Below are positions 17,577 through 26,101 of a DNA stretch of 64,000 nucleotides, piece by piece (the first letter of the stretch is position 1; the number at the start of each line of letters is the position of its first letter). A program made the translations under genes and the position numbers. The notes beneath the pieces are model-generated. The model searched no databases, had not been told where the DNA came from, and saw nothing but the letters and a program-made list of their open reading frames with translations. The DNA lies in NCBI RefSeq assembly GCF_002163755.1, contig NZ_CP015863.1, positions 1,364,001 through 1,428,000 on the forward strand, given 5' to 3'. The DNA is from Vibrio campbellii CAIM 519 = NBRC 15631 = ATCC 25920 (lineage in GTDB: Bacteria; Pseudomonadota; Gammaproteobacteria; Enterobacterales; Vibrionaceae).

Positions 17577-17843
17577 TATACCCAAGTAACCTCGAGATGC
17601 TAGGTTCAGCGAGAATGACTTGGTTTGTAGACGCGGCGGCGATTTAAAGATCTAGTCATTCTAAATCAAGAATCGGCAACAAAGTATACAAGCCAAGGAA
17701 GCTCGCCCTTTGGGAGCGTGTCATTGACTCGATTGCTGCGTCAAACAACTTGGAAAGAGCTAGCTATTACACTGCGTTGTTTTCCTTACTCTCGAATCAA
17801 TGACAACGCTCTGAATCCTGCATCTTGAAGTCACTTGGGTATA
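17577..17843. mobile_element. MITE-like element with 24-bp terminal inverted repeats
   Basis: The ends, TATACCCAAGTAACCTCGAG plus ATGC on the left and the inverse of TATACCCAAGTGACTTCAAG plus ATGC on the right, match at 21 of 24 positions. The 267-bp element has no coding capacity and sits alone between the AraC and MFS genes. The internal sequence contains a second imperfect inverted pair (GCGTGTCATTGACTCGA and its inverse TCGAATCAATGACAACGC). The flanks could carry a TA target duplication, but this is ambiguous. Confidence 0.65.
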
Positions 17844-17857
17844 TACATATTTTGCCG

Positions 17858-18577
17858 TTAATCCATATTTTGCTTTTGATGCTTGTTATAAGCAGTCGAA
17901 AAAGAAGAGAGACTTGAATACTCAAGCTCAAACGCAACAACCGTTGCGCTTATGCCTTTTTTCATCATTTGCTCCGCTCGCTCCATGACTACTTTATTTC
18001 GGATCTCTTTGAAAGAAGCTTTAAAGTGCGAAAGGAACAATCGGTTTAATGTGCGCACTGACGCACCAGTCTTTTGCGATAACTGCGAGATAGACATTTT
18101 AATGGTTGGTTTATCAGAGAGCGCTTCAATTATGATTAATAGGCGTCGGTCCATGCTACCCTGTGCGACGAAAGGGTGAGTCGTCGGTGCGCAACGAGAG
18201 CACTGGTCGATAAGAACATCTATGTATTGGTCGGCTAACTTGGGATCTTGAGTCTCGTTTTTCCAAACACTGAACAACTGTGTGATGATTGGTGGAACAT
18301 CCAGCATACAGACTGCTTCTATATTTAGGGTTGAGTTGGAGGGCAGCTTAAGAAGAGAAACCTGCGAGCGCTTTAGAAACTCTGCTCGGTGCGGTGTATA
18401 GGCTGGAATATAGACTAATGAGCCCGGCATGGATAAAAGACTATGCTTGTCCGTTGATAGAATTTGACACCCTTGGTGCACGTAGGCGAGATGTGAATAA
18501 CTATGGGTGTGAAAATCTCCTGGCGGCCTATATGACTCATATTGTTTGAGAATCAGTCTTTTATCTTCCAAATTCAC
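17858..18577 (-). CDS. AraC-family transcriptional regulator
   Basis: 239 residues. The N-terminal ~90 residues form an AraC-type cupin (FHTHSYSHLAYVHQG, then PGSLVYIPAYTPHRAEF), a likely small-ligand pocket; residues ~145-235 hold the double helix-turn-helix (ISQLSQKTGASVRTLNRLF and a second helix pair near YSSLSSFSTAYNKH). The ligand is unknown. It is transcribed toward the MFS exporter and is the natural candidate for its control, though a MITE-like element separates them. The consensus Pro of the last AraC helix is replaced (KHQKQNMD ending), so the C-terminus is slightly short. Confidence 0.82.
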   Translation of the reverse strand: MNLEDKRLILKQYESYRPPGDFHTHSYSHLAYVHQGCQILSTDKHSLLSMPGSLVYIPAYTPHRAEFLKRSQVSLLKLPSNSTLNIEAVCMLDVPPIITQLFSVWKNETQDPKLADQYIDVLIDQCSRCAPTTHPFVAQGSMDRRLLIIIEALSDKPTIKMSISQLSQKTGASVRTLNRLFLSHFKASFKEIRNKVVMERAEQMMKKGISATVVAFELEYSSLSSFSTAYNKHQKQNMD

Positions 18578-18738
18578 CTTCTTTTTAATGTCATTTTTTA
18601 TCTAATTCGAGGCTCATAGTTCAACGAATAAAAAATTGGACTAAGAGTCTACAGTTTACACGAGTTTGACTTAATATTTTTTTACTGGCGCCAATCGTTT
18701 TTGTTTTCGCGCCAACATGCTTCGTAACGTGGGGAAGG

Positions 18739-19347
18739 TTACGACTTTAATGTTTGAAATCCAGAGTAAATGCGAGTAAAGGTAGTAAACCAACACGCCA
18801 CACCAAAGATGTACGCAATCACGGCAAAGTGTTGAGGGAACAAACAGAACAGTACGAAGCAACCGATGGTCTCTGTGCCTTCTGTCAGACCGCTCATGTA
18901 GTACAGAGATTTGTGCTTGTAGACTGGGTTCTCGATACTACGTTTACCCGCCATGATCGCAAATGCTAAGAAACTGCTTCCTGTACCAATAAACGAGAAG
19001 ATCAAGAACGCGCCCGCAACGGCGTTCTGTTCTGGGTTTGCTAGTACAAAGCCAAATGGAATTAGAGAATAGAACAAGAAGTCTAAGCTAATATCAAGGA
19101 AGCCACCTGCATCGGTGATGCCTTGGATTCTTGCCAACGCACCATCTAATCCATCACAAATTCGGTTTAGCAGGATAAACGCTAATGCAAGCGTGTATTG
19201 CTCTGCCACTAATGCAGGTAAGGCAAAACAACCAAGGGCGAAACCAAACAGCGTGGTTTGGTTGGCCGTCACGCCACATTTATCAATCAGTTTCGCACTC
19301 TGTGCCAATGGCCACTTAATGATTTTGATACTCAGGTTATCAAGCAT
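18739..19347 (-). CDS. ynjF: CDP-alcohol phosphatidyltransferase family protein, YnjF-like
   Basis: 202 residues with about five membrane helices. The family signature is complete: D-x2-DG-x2-AR, then G-x3-D-x3-D, in CDGLDGALAR followed by GGFLDISLD (about residues 64-89), which binds metal and the CDP group. It should attach an alcohol to a CDP-linked lipid or soluble donor in the inner membrane. It overlaps the ATPase gene by 8 nt, and the same pairing occurs in E. coli, where ynjF follows ynjBCDE; ynjE (sulfurtransferase) is missing here. The substrate is unknown. Confidence 0.8.
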   Translation of the reverse strand: MLDNLSIKIIKWPLAQSAKLIDKCGVTANQTTLFGFALGCFALPALVAEQYTLALAFILLNRICDGLDGALARIQGITDAGGFLDISLDFLFYSLIPFGFVLANPEQNAVAGAFLIFSFIGTGSSFLAFAIMAGKRSIENPVYKHKSLYYMSGLTEGTETIGCFVLFCLFPQHFAVIAYIFGVACWFTTFTRIYSGFQTLKS

Positions 19348-19987
19348 GACTCATCTCCCAAGGCCAGTTCAGGCAACGACTGCCTTCAGGAATATCATCC
19401 TCATCGTGAGTCACCATTAAAGCAGGAATATTAGCTTGTTGAAGCTGCTCCACGACCCAGTTACGAAACTGTACGCGAAGATCTTTATCCAGCTTGCTGT
19501 ATGGCTCATCGAGTAGTGCAACTTTCGGTTTCGCTAACAACATGCGAGTGAGGGCAATGCGTGCGCGCTGGCCGCCTGAGATTTGATTAGGGAAAGACTC
19601 TGCAAGTTTAGTTAGCGAGATGTGCTTCAAAGCCTGCATCGCGTGTTCTTTGCGCTCAGCCCCTTTGATTGAATTGGGTAGTGCGAAAGCAAGGTTTTCC
19701 CAAACGGTAAGGTGCGGGAAGAGCAAGTCATCTTGGAATAGGATACCGACCTGACGTTTGTGCGCAGGTAAAGTATCCAGCTTTTCATTATCGAGCGTGA
19801 TTGAGCCTGAATAGTCGAACTCGGAAGACAGGTGACCAGCAATGGCATCCAACAAGGTGGATTTGCCACAGCCACTTGGGCCCATCAGGGTAACAATTTC
19901 ACCTTTCTCTACCGTCATGTTGAACGCAGAGAAAAGTGTGTCGCCATTTGTTTTACGGATGGCGAGGTTTTCGAGACAAAGACTCAT
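19340..19987 (-). CDS. ynjD: ABC transporter ATP-binding protein, YnjD-like
   Basis: 215 residues, a single nucleotide-binding domain: Walker A GPSGCGKST (about 36-44), Q-loop in GILFQDD, signature SGGQRARIAL, Walker B VALLDEPYSKLD and switch His in VTHDEDD. It powers the neighbouring binding-protein-dependent importer. The start overlaps the permease end by 35 nt and its end overlaps ynjF by 8 nt, indicating tight translational coupling. It belongs to the thiamine/iron/spermidine type of importer ATPases but lacks the C-terminal regulatory extension those often have. Confidence 0.88.
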   Translation of the reverse strand: MSLCLENLAIRKTNGDTLFSAFNMTVEKGEIVTLMGPSGCGKSTLLDAIAGHLSSEFDYSGSITLDNEKLDTLPAHKRQVGILFQDDLLFPHLTVWENLAFALPNSIKGAERKEHAMQALKHISLTKLAESFPNQISGGQRARIALTRMLLAKPKVALLDEPYSKLDKDLRVQFRNWVVEQLQQANIPALMVTHDEDDIPEGSRCLNWPWEMSHA

Positions 19988-21662
19988 TCGTTAGTAAACC
20001 TTTAATAGACAACCGGCGATACTTAACGTGTAAACGACTAAGTAGAATCGCAAAAGAGAAGAACATTAACGGCAAGAGCGCTTGCCAAATTGCGTAAATC
20101 GCGGTGACACGACGGTCGAAGCCACTTGAGAGGGCTACCGCTTCTGTTGTTATTGTGCTGATACGGCCTGCACCCAGCACGAGTGTTGGTAGGTATTGCG
20201 CCAAGCTAACACTAATGCCCACCGCCCAAGCAAAAGCAATTGCTGGCAGAAGAATCGGCAGTTTGACTTTTAGCCAAGCCTGCATTGGTGATTTACCAAG
20301 GCTGAGAGCGACACGAGTTAACCCATTGTCGAAGCTGCGCCAAGGACCATCCAAGGACAGATAAACAAACGGGAACGCAAAGAACACGTGAGCCCAGCAT
20401 ACCCAGAAGAAGTAAGCGTTGCTGTCGAGATATAGCGTGACGACTTGCATACCAAACAACACAGATAGCTGAGGAATCAACATTGGCACGGCAATGATGT
20501 AGCCCGGCACCTGCCAGCGGTAACGTAATCGGTATTCATGAGCAATCAGCGCCAGTACAAGGGCAATAGACGCACTGATCACCGCAATCAACATGCTTTG
20601 CTCGAGCGTGCCAAGAATACTTTTCCACTCGTATTCCCAAAAACGTAAGCTATAACGGCTCGGCAATAAGTCAGGGAATCGCCAACGTTGAGCGAAGCTC
20701 CACGCCACCAAAAGTGGCACCATTAACAGTGCGAGCAAGGCAATCATAGAGAACAAGGTTTTGCCCGGTAAGTGGAAGCCGCTACGGCCCGAGTATTGCC
20801 AGCGTTTAAAGCCCTTAGTGATGGTCCATTCCACTAGGCGAGCAAAACCAATCAAGATGCTCGCAATGGCAAACAACATCACTGCACCTGCCGCCGCTCT
20901 TGGTAGCAGGGATAAGTCAGGATCGTTAAACCATTGCCATACCAACACTGCAAACGTAGGAGGGTTGGTTGGGCCGATAATGAGCGCCACATCAACAACC
21001 GATAAGCTGTAAGCTAGAACGGCCAACATGGGGAAACGCAGCTTCGCTAACCATTGTGGGAAAACGCATTTCCACCACGCTTGCGCGGAGCTATAACCCA
21101 TCGAATGGCTGACTTTTTCAATCTTCTCGACTTTTAATTGCTGAAGAATAGGGATGCTCATCAACAATAAAAACGGCACTTCTTTAATGGCAAGCATGAT
21201 GATCAAACCCAGTGCGTATGGGTCTTTGATCAGCAGTGCTAAGTCATTCACTGTTTGGGCATTTGGATCGTAACCAAATATTTGGTTGAGTACGCGAACG
21301 CCCATACCTGTTGGTGCAAATAGGAAAGCAAAACCAATCGCAAACGCCACATGTGGCATAGCGAGAAGTGGGGAAAGACTGACTTCGATCTTACGCCAGA
21401 ATTTACTCCCCCAAGAAGCTTGCAGAATCGCAAACGTAATTAAGCAAGCAAGGTAACTGCTGAAAATGGCGGAATAGAAAGTCAGGCCAATGGAAGTCCA
21501 TACGCCTTCCCAATCGAAGACGGCACTAAAGCCATCCAGCGAGAAGTGGTGAAGACCAATCGGAGGGACATAGCCGAGCGCAGAGACCACCACTCCGAGC
21601 AGCCCCGGAATGGTTGGTAATATACAAACTGCGATAATAACTAGATACAGCGCTCTTAACAT
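19953..21662 (-). CDS. ynjC: ABC transporter permease, double-length YnjC-like
   Basis: 569 residues with about twelve membrane helices. It is an internal duplication: two binding-protein-dependent permease domains (about 50-270 and 330-545) in one chain, each with an EAA-type loop (SMGYSSAQAWWKCVFPQW and SLGKSPMQAWLKVKLPIL). That arrangement, as in ThiP and FbpB, lets one polypeptide replace a permease pair. It lies 9 nt downstream of the substrate-binding gene. The transported solute is unknown; E. coli YnjC is also uncharacterised. Confidence 0.87.
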   Translation of the reverse strand: MLRALYLVIIAVCILPTIPGLLGVVVSALGYVPPIGLHHFSLDGFSAVFDWEGVWTSIGLTFYSAIFSSYLACLITFAILQASWGSKFWRKIEVSLSPLLAMPHVAFAIGFAFLFAPTGMGVRVLNQIFGYDPNAQTVNDLALLIKDPYALGLIIMLAIKEVPFLLLMSIPILQQLKVEKIEKVSHSMGYSSAQAWWKCVFPQWLAKLRFPMLAVLAYSLSVVDVALIIGPTNPPTFAVLVWQWFNDPDLSLLPRAAAGAVMLFAIASILIGFARLVEWTITKGFKRWQYSGRSGFHLPGKTLFSMIALLALLMVPLLVAWSFAQRWRFPDLLPSRYSLRFWEYEWKSILGTLEQSMLIAVISASIALVLALIAHEYRLRYRWQVPGYIIAVPMLIPQLSVLFGMQVVTLYLDSNAYFFWVCWAHVFFAFPFVYLSLDGPWRSFDNGLTRVALSLGKSPMQAWLKVKLPILLPAIAFAWAVGISVSLAQYLPTLVLGAGRISTITTEAVALSSGFDRRVTAIYAIWQALLPLMFFSFAILLSRLHVKYRRLSIKGLLTNESLSRKPRHP

Positions 21663-21671
21663 GGGTGTGTA

Positions 21672-22829
21672 TTAATTCCCGTAACGTTTCAGCCATTCTT
21701 TTTCTAGCGCGGTTTGCCAGCTAGGATGTGGCTCCTCGATAGATTTGAATTGCTGGGTATTCTTAGCCGTCCCCGTTAGGAATTGGCTGCTTAGCACTGA
21801 AGGATCACCCCAAGTATTAATGTCACCTTTGCGAGATTGCGCTTCAGGGCTTAATAAAAAGTTTATAACAACTTGTGCACCTGCATTGGCATTTGCGTTC
21901 CAAGGAATCGCCAAGAAGTGGATGTTCGACAGTGCCCCTGCATACATCGCATACGCTTTCGTACTTTCTGCAAGGTTGCCGCTCGATTGCGCAGAGAAAA
22001 CCGCGTTCGGGTTGAAGGTCACCGCTAGGTCGATTTGACCGTCATCCAACAGTTGAATGGACTCGGCAGTACCGCCAGGAAATTGCTTACCACCGCGCCA
22101 TGCCACTTTATGGAATTCATCTAGGTATGCCCATAGTGGTTGTGTGACGGCTTTAAATGATTCTTCCGTTACTGGTTTTTTCAGCACTGGATTGTTGTGA
22201 CTCAACTCAATGAGCAGAGATTTAATGAAGCTAGTGCCATGGAACTCTGGTGGGCGAGGGTAAGTCAGACGGTTCGGAAACGCTTTAGCGTAACTCAGCA
22301 TTTCTGCATAAGAGCGAGGCGGGTTATTCAGAGTTCCTTCATCGTGAATAAATACGAGTTGGCCGACACCCCAAGGTGCTTCTAGGCCATCGGTTGGCTC
22401 TGAGAAGTCGACGTCAACAGGTAGAGTTTTATCTACATATTGCCAATTTGGTAAGCCTTCTACGAAAGGACCAAACAGCAGTTGGTTGTCTTTCATTGAC
22501 TTGAAGTTTTCACCATTAATCCAAACCATATCAACACTGCCGCCGCTGTTTTTTCCTGCGGCTTTTTCAGCAATAAGACGAGTAGTGGTTTCAGAAATAT
22601 CAGTGACTTTGACGTGATTAAGCGTCACGTTGTAGCGAGATTTAAGCTCTTTGCGTGCCCAATGGAGATAGCGGTTGATCTCTTGGCTGCCACCCCAAGC
22701 ATGAAAATAAACGGTTTGACCGTCAGCTTGTTGTTCGATTTTTTGCCATTCTTCTGAGTGAGAAGCGGCGAAAGAGGAGGTGGCAAAAGTGGTGGCTAAA
22801 ATGCCAATGGTGCTAAGTAGCTTTTTCAT
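21672..22829 (-). CDS. ynjB: ABC transporter substrate-binding protein, YnjB-like
   Basis: 385 residues from the ATG at 22829, which begins a typical signal peptide (MKKLLSTIGILATTFATSSFA, cleavage near residue 21) and has GGA upstream; the frame continues to 22943 without homology. The mature part resembles iron/thiamine-type periplasmic binding proteins, with HAWGGSQEINRYLHW and VDMVWINGENFKSM near the N-terminus. It is the first gene of the four-gene ynjB-C-D-F operon. Its 5' untranslated region contains a long hairpin (22875-22937). Confidence 0.86.
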   Translation of the reverse strand: MKKLLSTIGILATTFATSSFAASHSEEWQKIEQQADGQTVYFHAWGGSQEINRYLHWARKELKSRYNVTLNHVKVTDISETTTRLIAEKAAGKNSGGSVDMVWINGENFKSMKDNQLLFGPFVEGLPNWQYVDKTLPVDVDFSEPTDGLEAPWGVGQLVFIHDEGTLNNPPRSYAEMLSYAKAFPNRLTYPRPPEFHGTSFIKSLLIELSHNNPVLKKPVTEESFKAVTQPLWAYLDEFHKVAWRGGKQFPGGTAESIQLLDDGQIDLAVTFNPNAVFSAQSSGNLAESTKAYAMYAGALSNIHFLAIPWNANANAGAQVVINFLLSPEAQSRKGDINTWGDPSVLSSQFLTGTAKNTQQFKSIEEPHPSWQTALEKEWLKRYGN

Positions 22830-22874
22830 ACGTAATCCGTGTTTATTTATCTTTGTTTTCATTTTGGAGCTCTG

Positions 22875-22937
22875 TATACCCATGTGATGAAAAATGCGAT
22901 GAAAATCGTTTTTTTCAGCACTAAAACTATGGGTATA
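22875..22937. repeat. 63-bp extended palindrome in the ynjB leader
   Basis: Arms pair in four blocks: TATACCCAT, GTG, TGAAAAA and CGAT with their complements, about 23 base pairs closing on GAAA (plus strand) or TTTC (minus strand). The outer TATACCC is shared with the MITE-like element at 17577. It has no T-tract ending. Either a miniature mobile palindrome or a structured leader of ynjB. Confidence 0.5.
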
Positions 22938-22975
22938 AACCACGCTGCAAGCTCCTTTCCCTCAAGGTGGATAGT

Positions 22976-23018
22976 AATCTATCTCGCTTTATTATCAACG
23001 CGAATTTGATAATAGATT
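22976..23018. repeat. interrupted dyad upstream of the ynj operon
   Basis: ATTATCAA / TTGATAAT with a 7-nt centre, and outer AATCTA / TAGATT arms further out. A possible operator about 150-190 bp upstream of the ynjB start, or part of the decayed sequence between ynjB and the gene remnant. Confidence 0.3.
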
Positions 23019-23119
23019 CAGAGAATTACTCGCCTTGTGAGGTCATACCAATCCACGTCAGTTTTTGGCCTTAAAAGTCACCAATTGAAGGGCAAAGTGT
23101 GAGCAAATTAGTAGCAATG

Positions 23120-23154
23120 AAAAGAGTGCAACTCCCGATAAGTCGCACTCTTTT
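23120..23154 (-). terminator. intrinsic terminator behind the gene remnant
   Basis: AAAAGAGTGC / GCACTCTTTT arms around a 15-nt centre that can pair further; it sits 25 nt past the stop of the minus-strand remnant at 23179. T-tracts exist on both sides. Confidence 0.65.
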
Positions 23155-23178
23155 GGCGTCAATAATGGATAGACCGGA

Positions 23179-23301
23179 TTACTTCGCTAATTCTTCCATG
23201 TTGATGCCTTTTTTCTTCGCGATATATTTTGGAATGAGAGACATGTCAAACAACACAAGGCCTGCCATATTGTTAAACGCGCTGCCCTGTAAAGAAAATA
23301 A
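23179..23301 (-). pseudogene. 3' remnant of a membrane-protein gene
   Basis: A 41-codon minus-strand frame without a plausible start, ending SLIPKYIAKKKGINMEELAK and then TAA. The preceding residues (FNNMAGLVLFDM) look like the end of a membrane helix, and a terminator follows at the normal distance. This is what a gene losing everything but its last 40 codons would leave. Upstream there is unrelated non-coding sequence. The parent family was not identified; a secondary sodium-coupled carrier is only a guess. Confidence 0.4.
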
Positions 23302-23506
23302 ACGTAAATACGAATGTTACTATCAATACGGCGTGACCCCACATACTCGAGTCAGTTTGAGTTTGTTTTGGTATCGATAAATGAAAGTATTTAGGTCGAA
23401 ATGTTCATTGCAACCAAATGATATTTAGGGAAAGGTTTGCTCAATTGATATCGGGAAGATAACATCAGCAACCAGAATAAACCTTAATCTTGGCTAGAAC
23501 TTAACT

Positions 23507-24175
23507 ATGTTTGTCGATACCGTTAAAAGCGCTTTTTCTTCTCTGAGTACTCATAAACAAGCGATCTCAAAAGCAACTGCGTTACCCATCCTCCTTTCAA
23601 TTATTCTGGATCTTCTCTTGAGCAAATCAGAAGGTGACGGTGCTACTGTCTTAGTACAAATTTTGATGGCATTACTGTCTGCCATTGTGGCTATCAACGT
23701 ACACAGCATCATTTTGAAAGGCCCTCAATCGGTACCTCAGTGGGGGCGTTTCACCTTTGGAAAGATCGAAATGTGGTTTATTGGCCACTACTTGGCAATG
23801 ACAATCGCTGTTGTCGCGGTTGCGGCGCTTTTCGCAATGATTAATGTGGCACTTGCCGCTATCGCGTTGCTAGTGTTAGGTGTTATTTGTTGTCGACTGG
23901 TACTGGTGTTTCCAGCGATTGCTATTGGTAAAGGTGTCTCTTTCCCTTACGCATGGAATCTGACCAAAGGCCATACTTGGTACATGATGAGCGTGGTTAT
24001 TTTAGTGTCGCTTCTGTTCGGGTTGGCTATGTCGCCATTGGCGTTTTTGCAACTGCCTTTCTTAATGAGCCTACTAAGCTTTGTAGTCACCATTATCGGG
24101 ATTGCAATTCTGTCTAAGGCGTATGAGCAACTGAGTGGCTTTGACGGGGAGTCTTATTCTCAGCAGTCATTCTGA
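23507..24175 (+). CDS. hypothetical multi-pass membrane protein
   Basis: 222 residues with five or six hydrophobic helices (about 25-40, 48-68, 92-112, 113-136, 158-180 and 186-205) and short polar loops. One conserved-looking loop, GKGVSFPYAWNLTKGHTWYM, lies between helices 4 and 5 and resembles the AW-x-LTKG pattern in YjgN/YciC-type membrane proteins of unknown function. No enzymatic motif is seen. Monocistronic, with its own terminator at 24225. A function cannot be assigned. Confidence 0.75.
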   Translation: MFVDTVKSAFSSLSTHKQAISKATALPILLSIILDLLLSKSEGDGATVLVQILMALLSAIVAINVHSIILKGPQSVPQWGRFTFGKIEMWFIGHYLAMTIAVVAVAALFAMINVALAAIALLVLGVICCRLVLVFPAIAIGKGVSFPYAWNLTKGHTWYMMSVVILVSLLFGLAMSPLAFLQLPFLMSLLSFVVTIIGIAILSKAYEQLSGFDGESYSQQSF

Positions 24176-24224
24176 TGCTAAAATTAAAATAAACTTTGAT
24201 ATAACACAGTGTTACTCATGCTGG

Positions 24225-24251
24225 AGCGCTTCCTTTAAGAGGCGCTTTTTT
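24225..24251 (+). terminator. intrinsic terminator
   Basis: AGCGCTTC paired with GAGGCGCT (one G-T pair) around a 6-nt loop, then TTTTTT. It is 50 nt after the membrane protein stop. Confidence 0.8.
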
Positions 24252-24531
24252 ATTGTTACTTGTAGGTGTATTTACCTACTTTTGTAAGAATTTATTACAA
24301 ATTACATTTTTGAAGTGATATAAAGCACACCTCTGATGAGGCCGGTCTTGTTTTTTTGACTGTCCATATCGAGGAAACTCATTTCGAGGAAACCATGACT
24401 TTTTAATTGACGATTAAGGAAGGTGCTTTTTGCTCATTAGTCCGCCCTAGAACGATCTCTCAGATGCGTTTGCATCACTCCCTTCACCGTGCGCAATGCA
24501 CCAATTAAGGCAATACGTTTATGAGAGATTT
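24252..24531. other. long leader region of the SulP gene
   Basis: No gene was found in this 280-bp stretch. It contains a direct repeat of TCGAGGAAAC (about 24369 and 24384) and an AT-rich part near 24290-24330 that could hold the promoter. No known riboswitch class was recognised. Confidence 0.3.
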
Positions 24532-26022
24532 ATGTTTAAATTTACAAAAGATATTTGGTTCAACAATGTTAAAGGAGATTGTTTATCAGGAGTTGTTGTA
24601 GCACTGGCACTCATTCCAGAAGCTATCGCATTCTCTATTATTGCGGGACTCGACCCTAAAGTGGGTTTGTATGCCTCGTTTTCCATCTGCGTCGTGATTG
24701 CGTTTACAGGCTCAAGGTCCGGAATGATTTCCGCGGCAACAGGAGCGATGGCGTTATTGATGACCACCTTAGTTAAAGATCATGGTTTGCAATACTTGCT
24801 TGCCGCATCGTTTTTCGCTGGTGTGCTGCAACTGTTAATCGGCTATTTGAGGCTAGGGGATTTAATGCGTTTTGTATCCAAGTCTATTATGACAGGGTTC
24901 GTTAACGCTTTGGCAATTCTGATTTTCATGGCTCAACTGCCTGAACTGACTGACGTTTCTTGGCCAGTTTATGCTTTGACAGCATTAGGGTTAGCCATTA
25001 TTTATCTGTTTCCATACTTACCCAAAATCGGAAAAATGCTGCCTTCTCCATTAGTGTGCATTATCTCGGTGACGGTGATTGCGTTGATGTTTGATATCGA
25101 TATTCGCACCGTTGGCGACATGGGTGAACTTCCCAGCGCGCTCCCTGTGTTCATGATTCCCGATATTCCTTTCAACCTCGAAACTCTACAAATCATTTTC
25201 CCTTATTCGTTAGCATTAGCCATTGTTGGTGTACTTGAATCATTAATGACAGCATCCATTGTGGATGAGCTTACGGATACCCAAAGTGAAAAGAATGATG
25301 AGTGCAAAGGACAGGGCATTGCGAATATGGTCGCGTCTCTGTTTGGTGGGATGGCTGGTTGTGCGATGATTGGTCAGTCAATGATCAATATTCAGTCTGG
25401 CGGTAGAACACGTTTATCAACGCTTTGCTCCGGTGTGTTTTTGCTGGTCATGGTGGTGTTCTTGGGGGATTACCTAAAGCAAATCCCGATGGCGGCACTT
25501 GTGTCAGTGATGATCATGGTAGCAATTAGCACTTTCTCATGGCGCTCTCTTGCGGATATGCGCAAGCACAGCTTGCCGACGAACGTGATTATGGTTTCTA
25601 CGGTAATTGCTGTTGTGGCTACCCACAATCTCGCAATCGGTGTTCTGGTGGGCGTTTTATTAGCGTGTGTTTTCTATGTGAACCAAAGCCGTACCTTGAT
25701 GAAGGTGTTGGATGAAGTTATTGTCGATAACGACCATACGATTCACAAAGTTCATGGGCAAATCTTTTTTGCTTCCGCTTACAGCTTTACCGATATGTTC
25801 GACTTTGATACTGCGACGAAATATATCACGATAGATTTATCCGATGCGCATTTTTGGGATATCACCGCGATATCGGCACTGGATAAAGCTATTCTTAAGT
25901 TTCGAAAAGGGGGCTCGATAGTCGCCGTGACCGGCATGAACGAAGCGACGCTGGATATGATTGATCGTTACGCGGTTTATGACGATCCAGAAAAGCTTGC
26001 TAAACAAGGTATGGGACATTAG
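24532..26022 (+). CDS. SulP-family inorganic anion transporter
   Basis: 496 residues from the ATG at 24532 with GAGA upstream; an in-frame ATG at 24496 adds 12 residues without homology. Residues ~10-375 form the SulP transport domain (signature GLDPKVGLYASF near 40, then SGGRTRLSTL in the later half) with 10-14 membrane segments; residues ~395-490 are a cytoplasmic STAS domain (YITIDLSDAHFWDITAISALDKAI). Bacterial SulP proteins carry bicarbonate, sulfate or C4-dicarboxylates; the substrate here is not readable. Monocistronic. Confidence 0.88.
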   Translation: MFKFTKDIWFNNVKGDCLSGVVVALALIPEAIAFSIIAGLDPKVGLYASFSICVVIAFTGSRSGMISAATGAMALLMTTLVKDHGLQYLLAASFFAGVLQLLIGYLRLGDLMRFVSKSIMTGFVNALAILIFMAQLPELTDVSWPVYALTALGLAIIYLFPYLPKIGKMLPSPLVCIISVTVIALMFDIDIRTVGDMGELPSALPVFMIPDIPFNLETLQIIFPYSLALAIVGVLESLMTASIVDELTDTQSEKNDECKGQGIANMVASLFGGMAGCAMIGQSMINIQSGGRTRLSTLCSGVFLLVMVVFLGDYLKQIPMAALVSVMIMVAISTFSWRSLADMRKHSLPTNVIMVSTVIAVVATHNLAIGVLVGVLLACVFYVNQSRTLMKVLDEVIVDNDHTIHKVHGQIFFASAYSFTDMFDFDTATKYITIDLSDAHFWDITAISALDKAILKFRKGGSIVAVTGMNEATLDMIDRYAVYDDPEKLAKQGMGH

Positions 26023-26026
26023 AAGC

Positions 26027-26055
26027 AAAAAAAGCAGCCATTGGCTGCTTTTTTA
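26027..26055 (+). terminator. intrinsic terminator after the SulP gene
   Basis: AAAAAAGCAGCC / GGCTGCTTTTTT around ATT. It could serve both the SulP gene and the convergent hslJ-like gene. Confidence 0.9.
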
Positions 26056-26101
26056 GATACTTATTCTGTCAGAGACCGATTGCCTCAAAACGAATACGGG
26101 A

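Noticed and set aside
22830..22960. TPP or other riboswitch in front of the thiamine-like importer ynjB.
   Set aside because: The leader hairpin lacks the conserved TPP (thi-box) elements; no known riboswitch class fits.
24340..24410. CTGATGAG followed by GGAAAC upstream of the SulP gene, resembling hammerhead ribozyme core pieces.
   Set aside because: No three-stem junction can be built around them; the GAAAC parts belong to a short direct repeat (TCGAGGAAAC twice).
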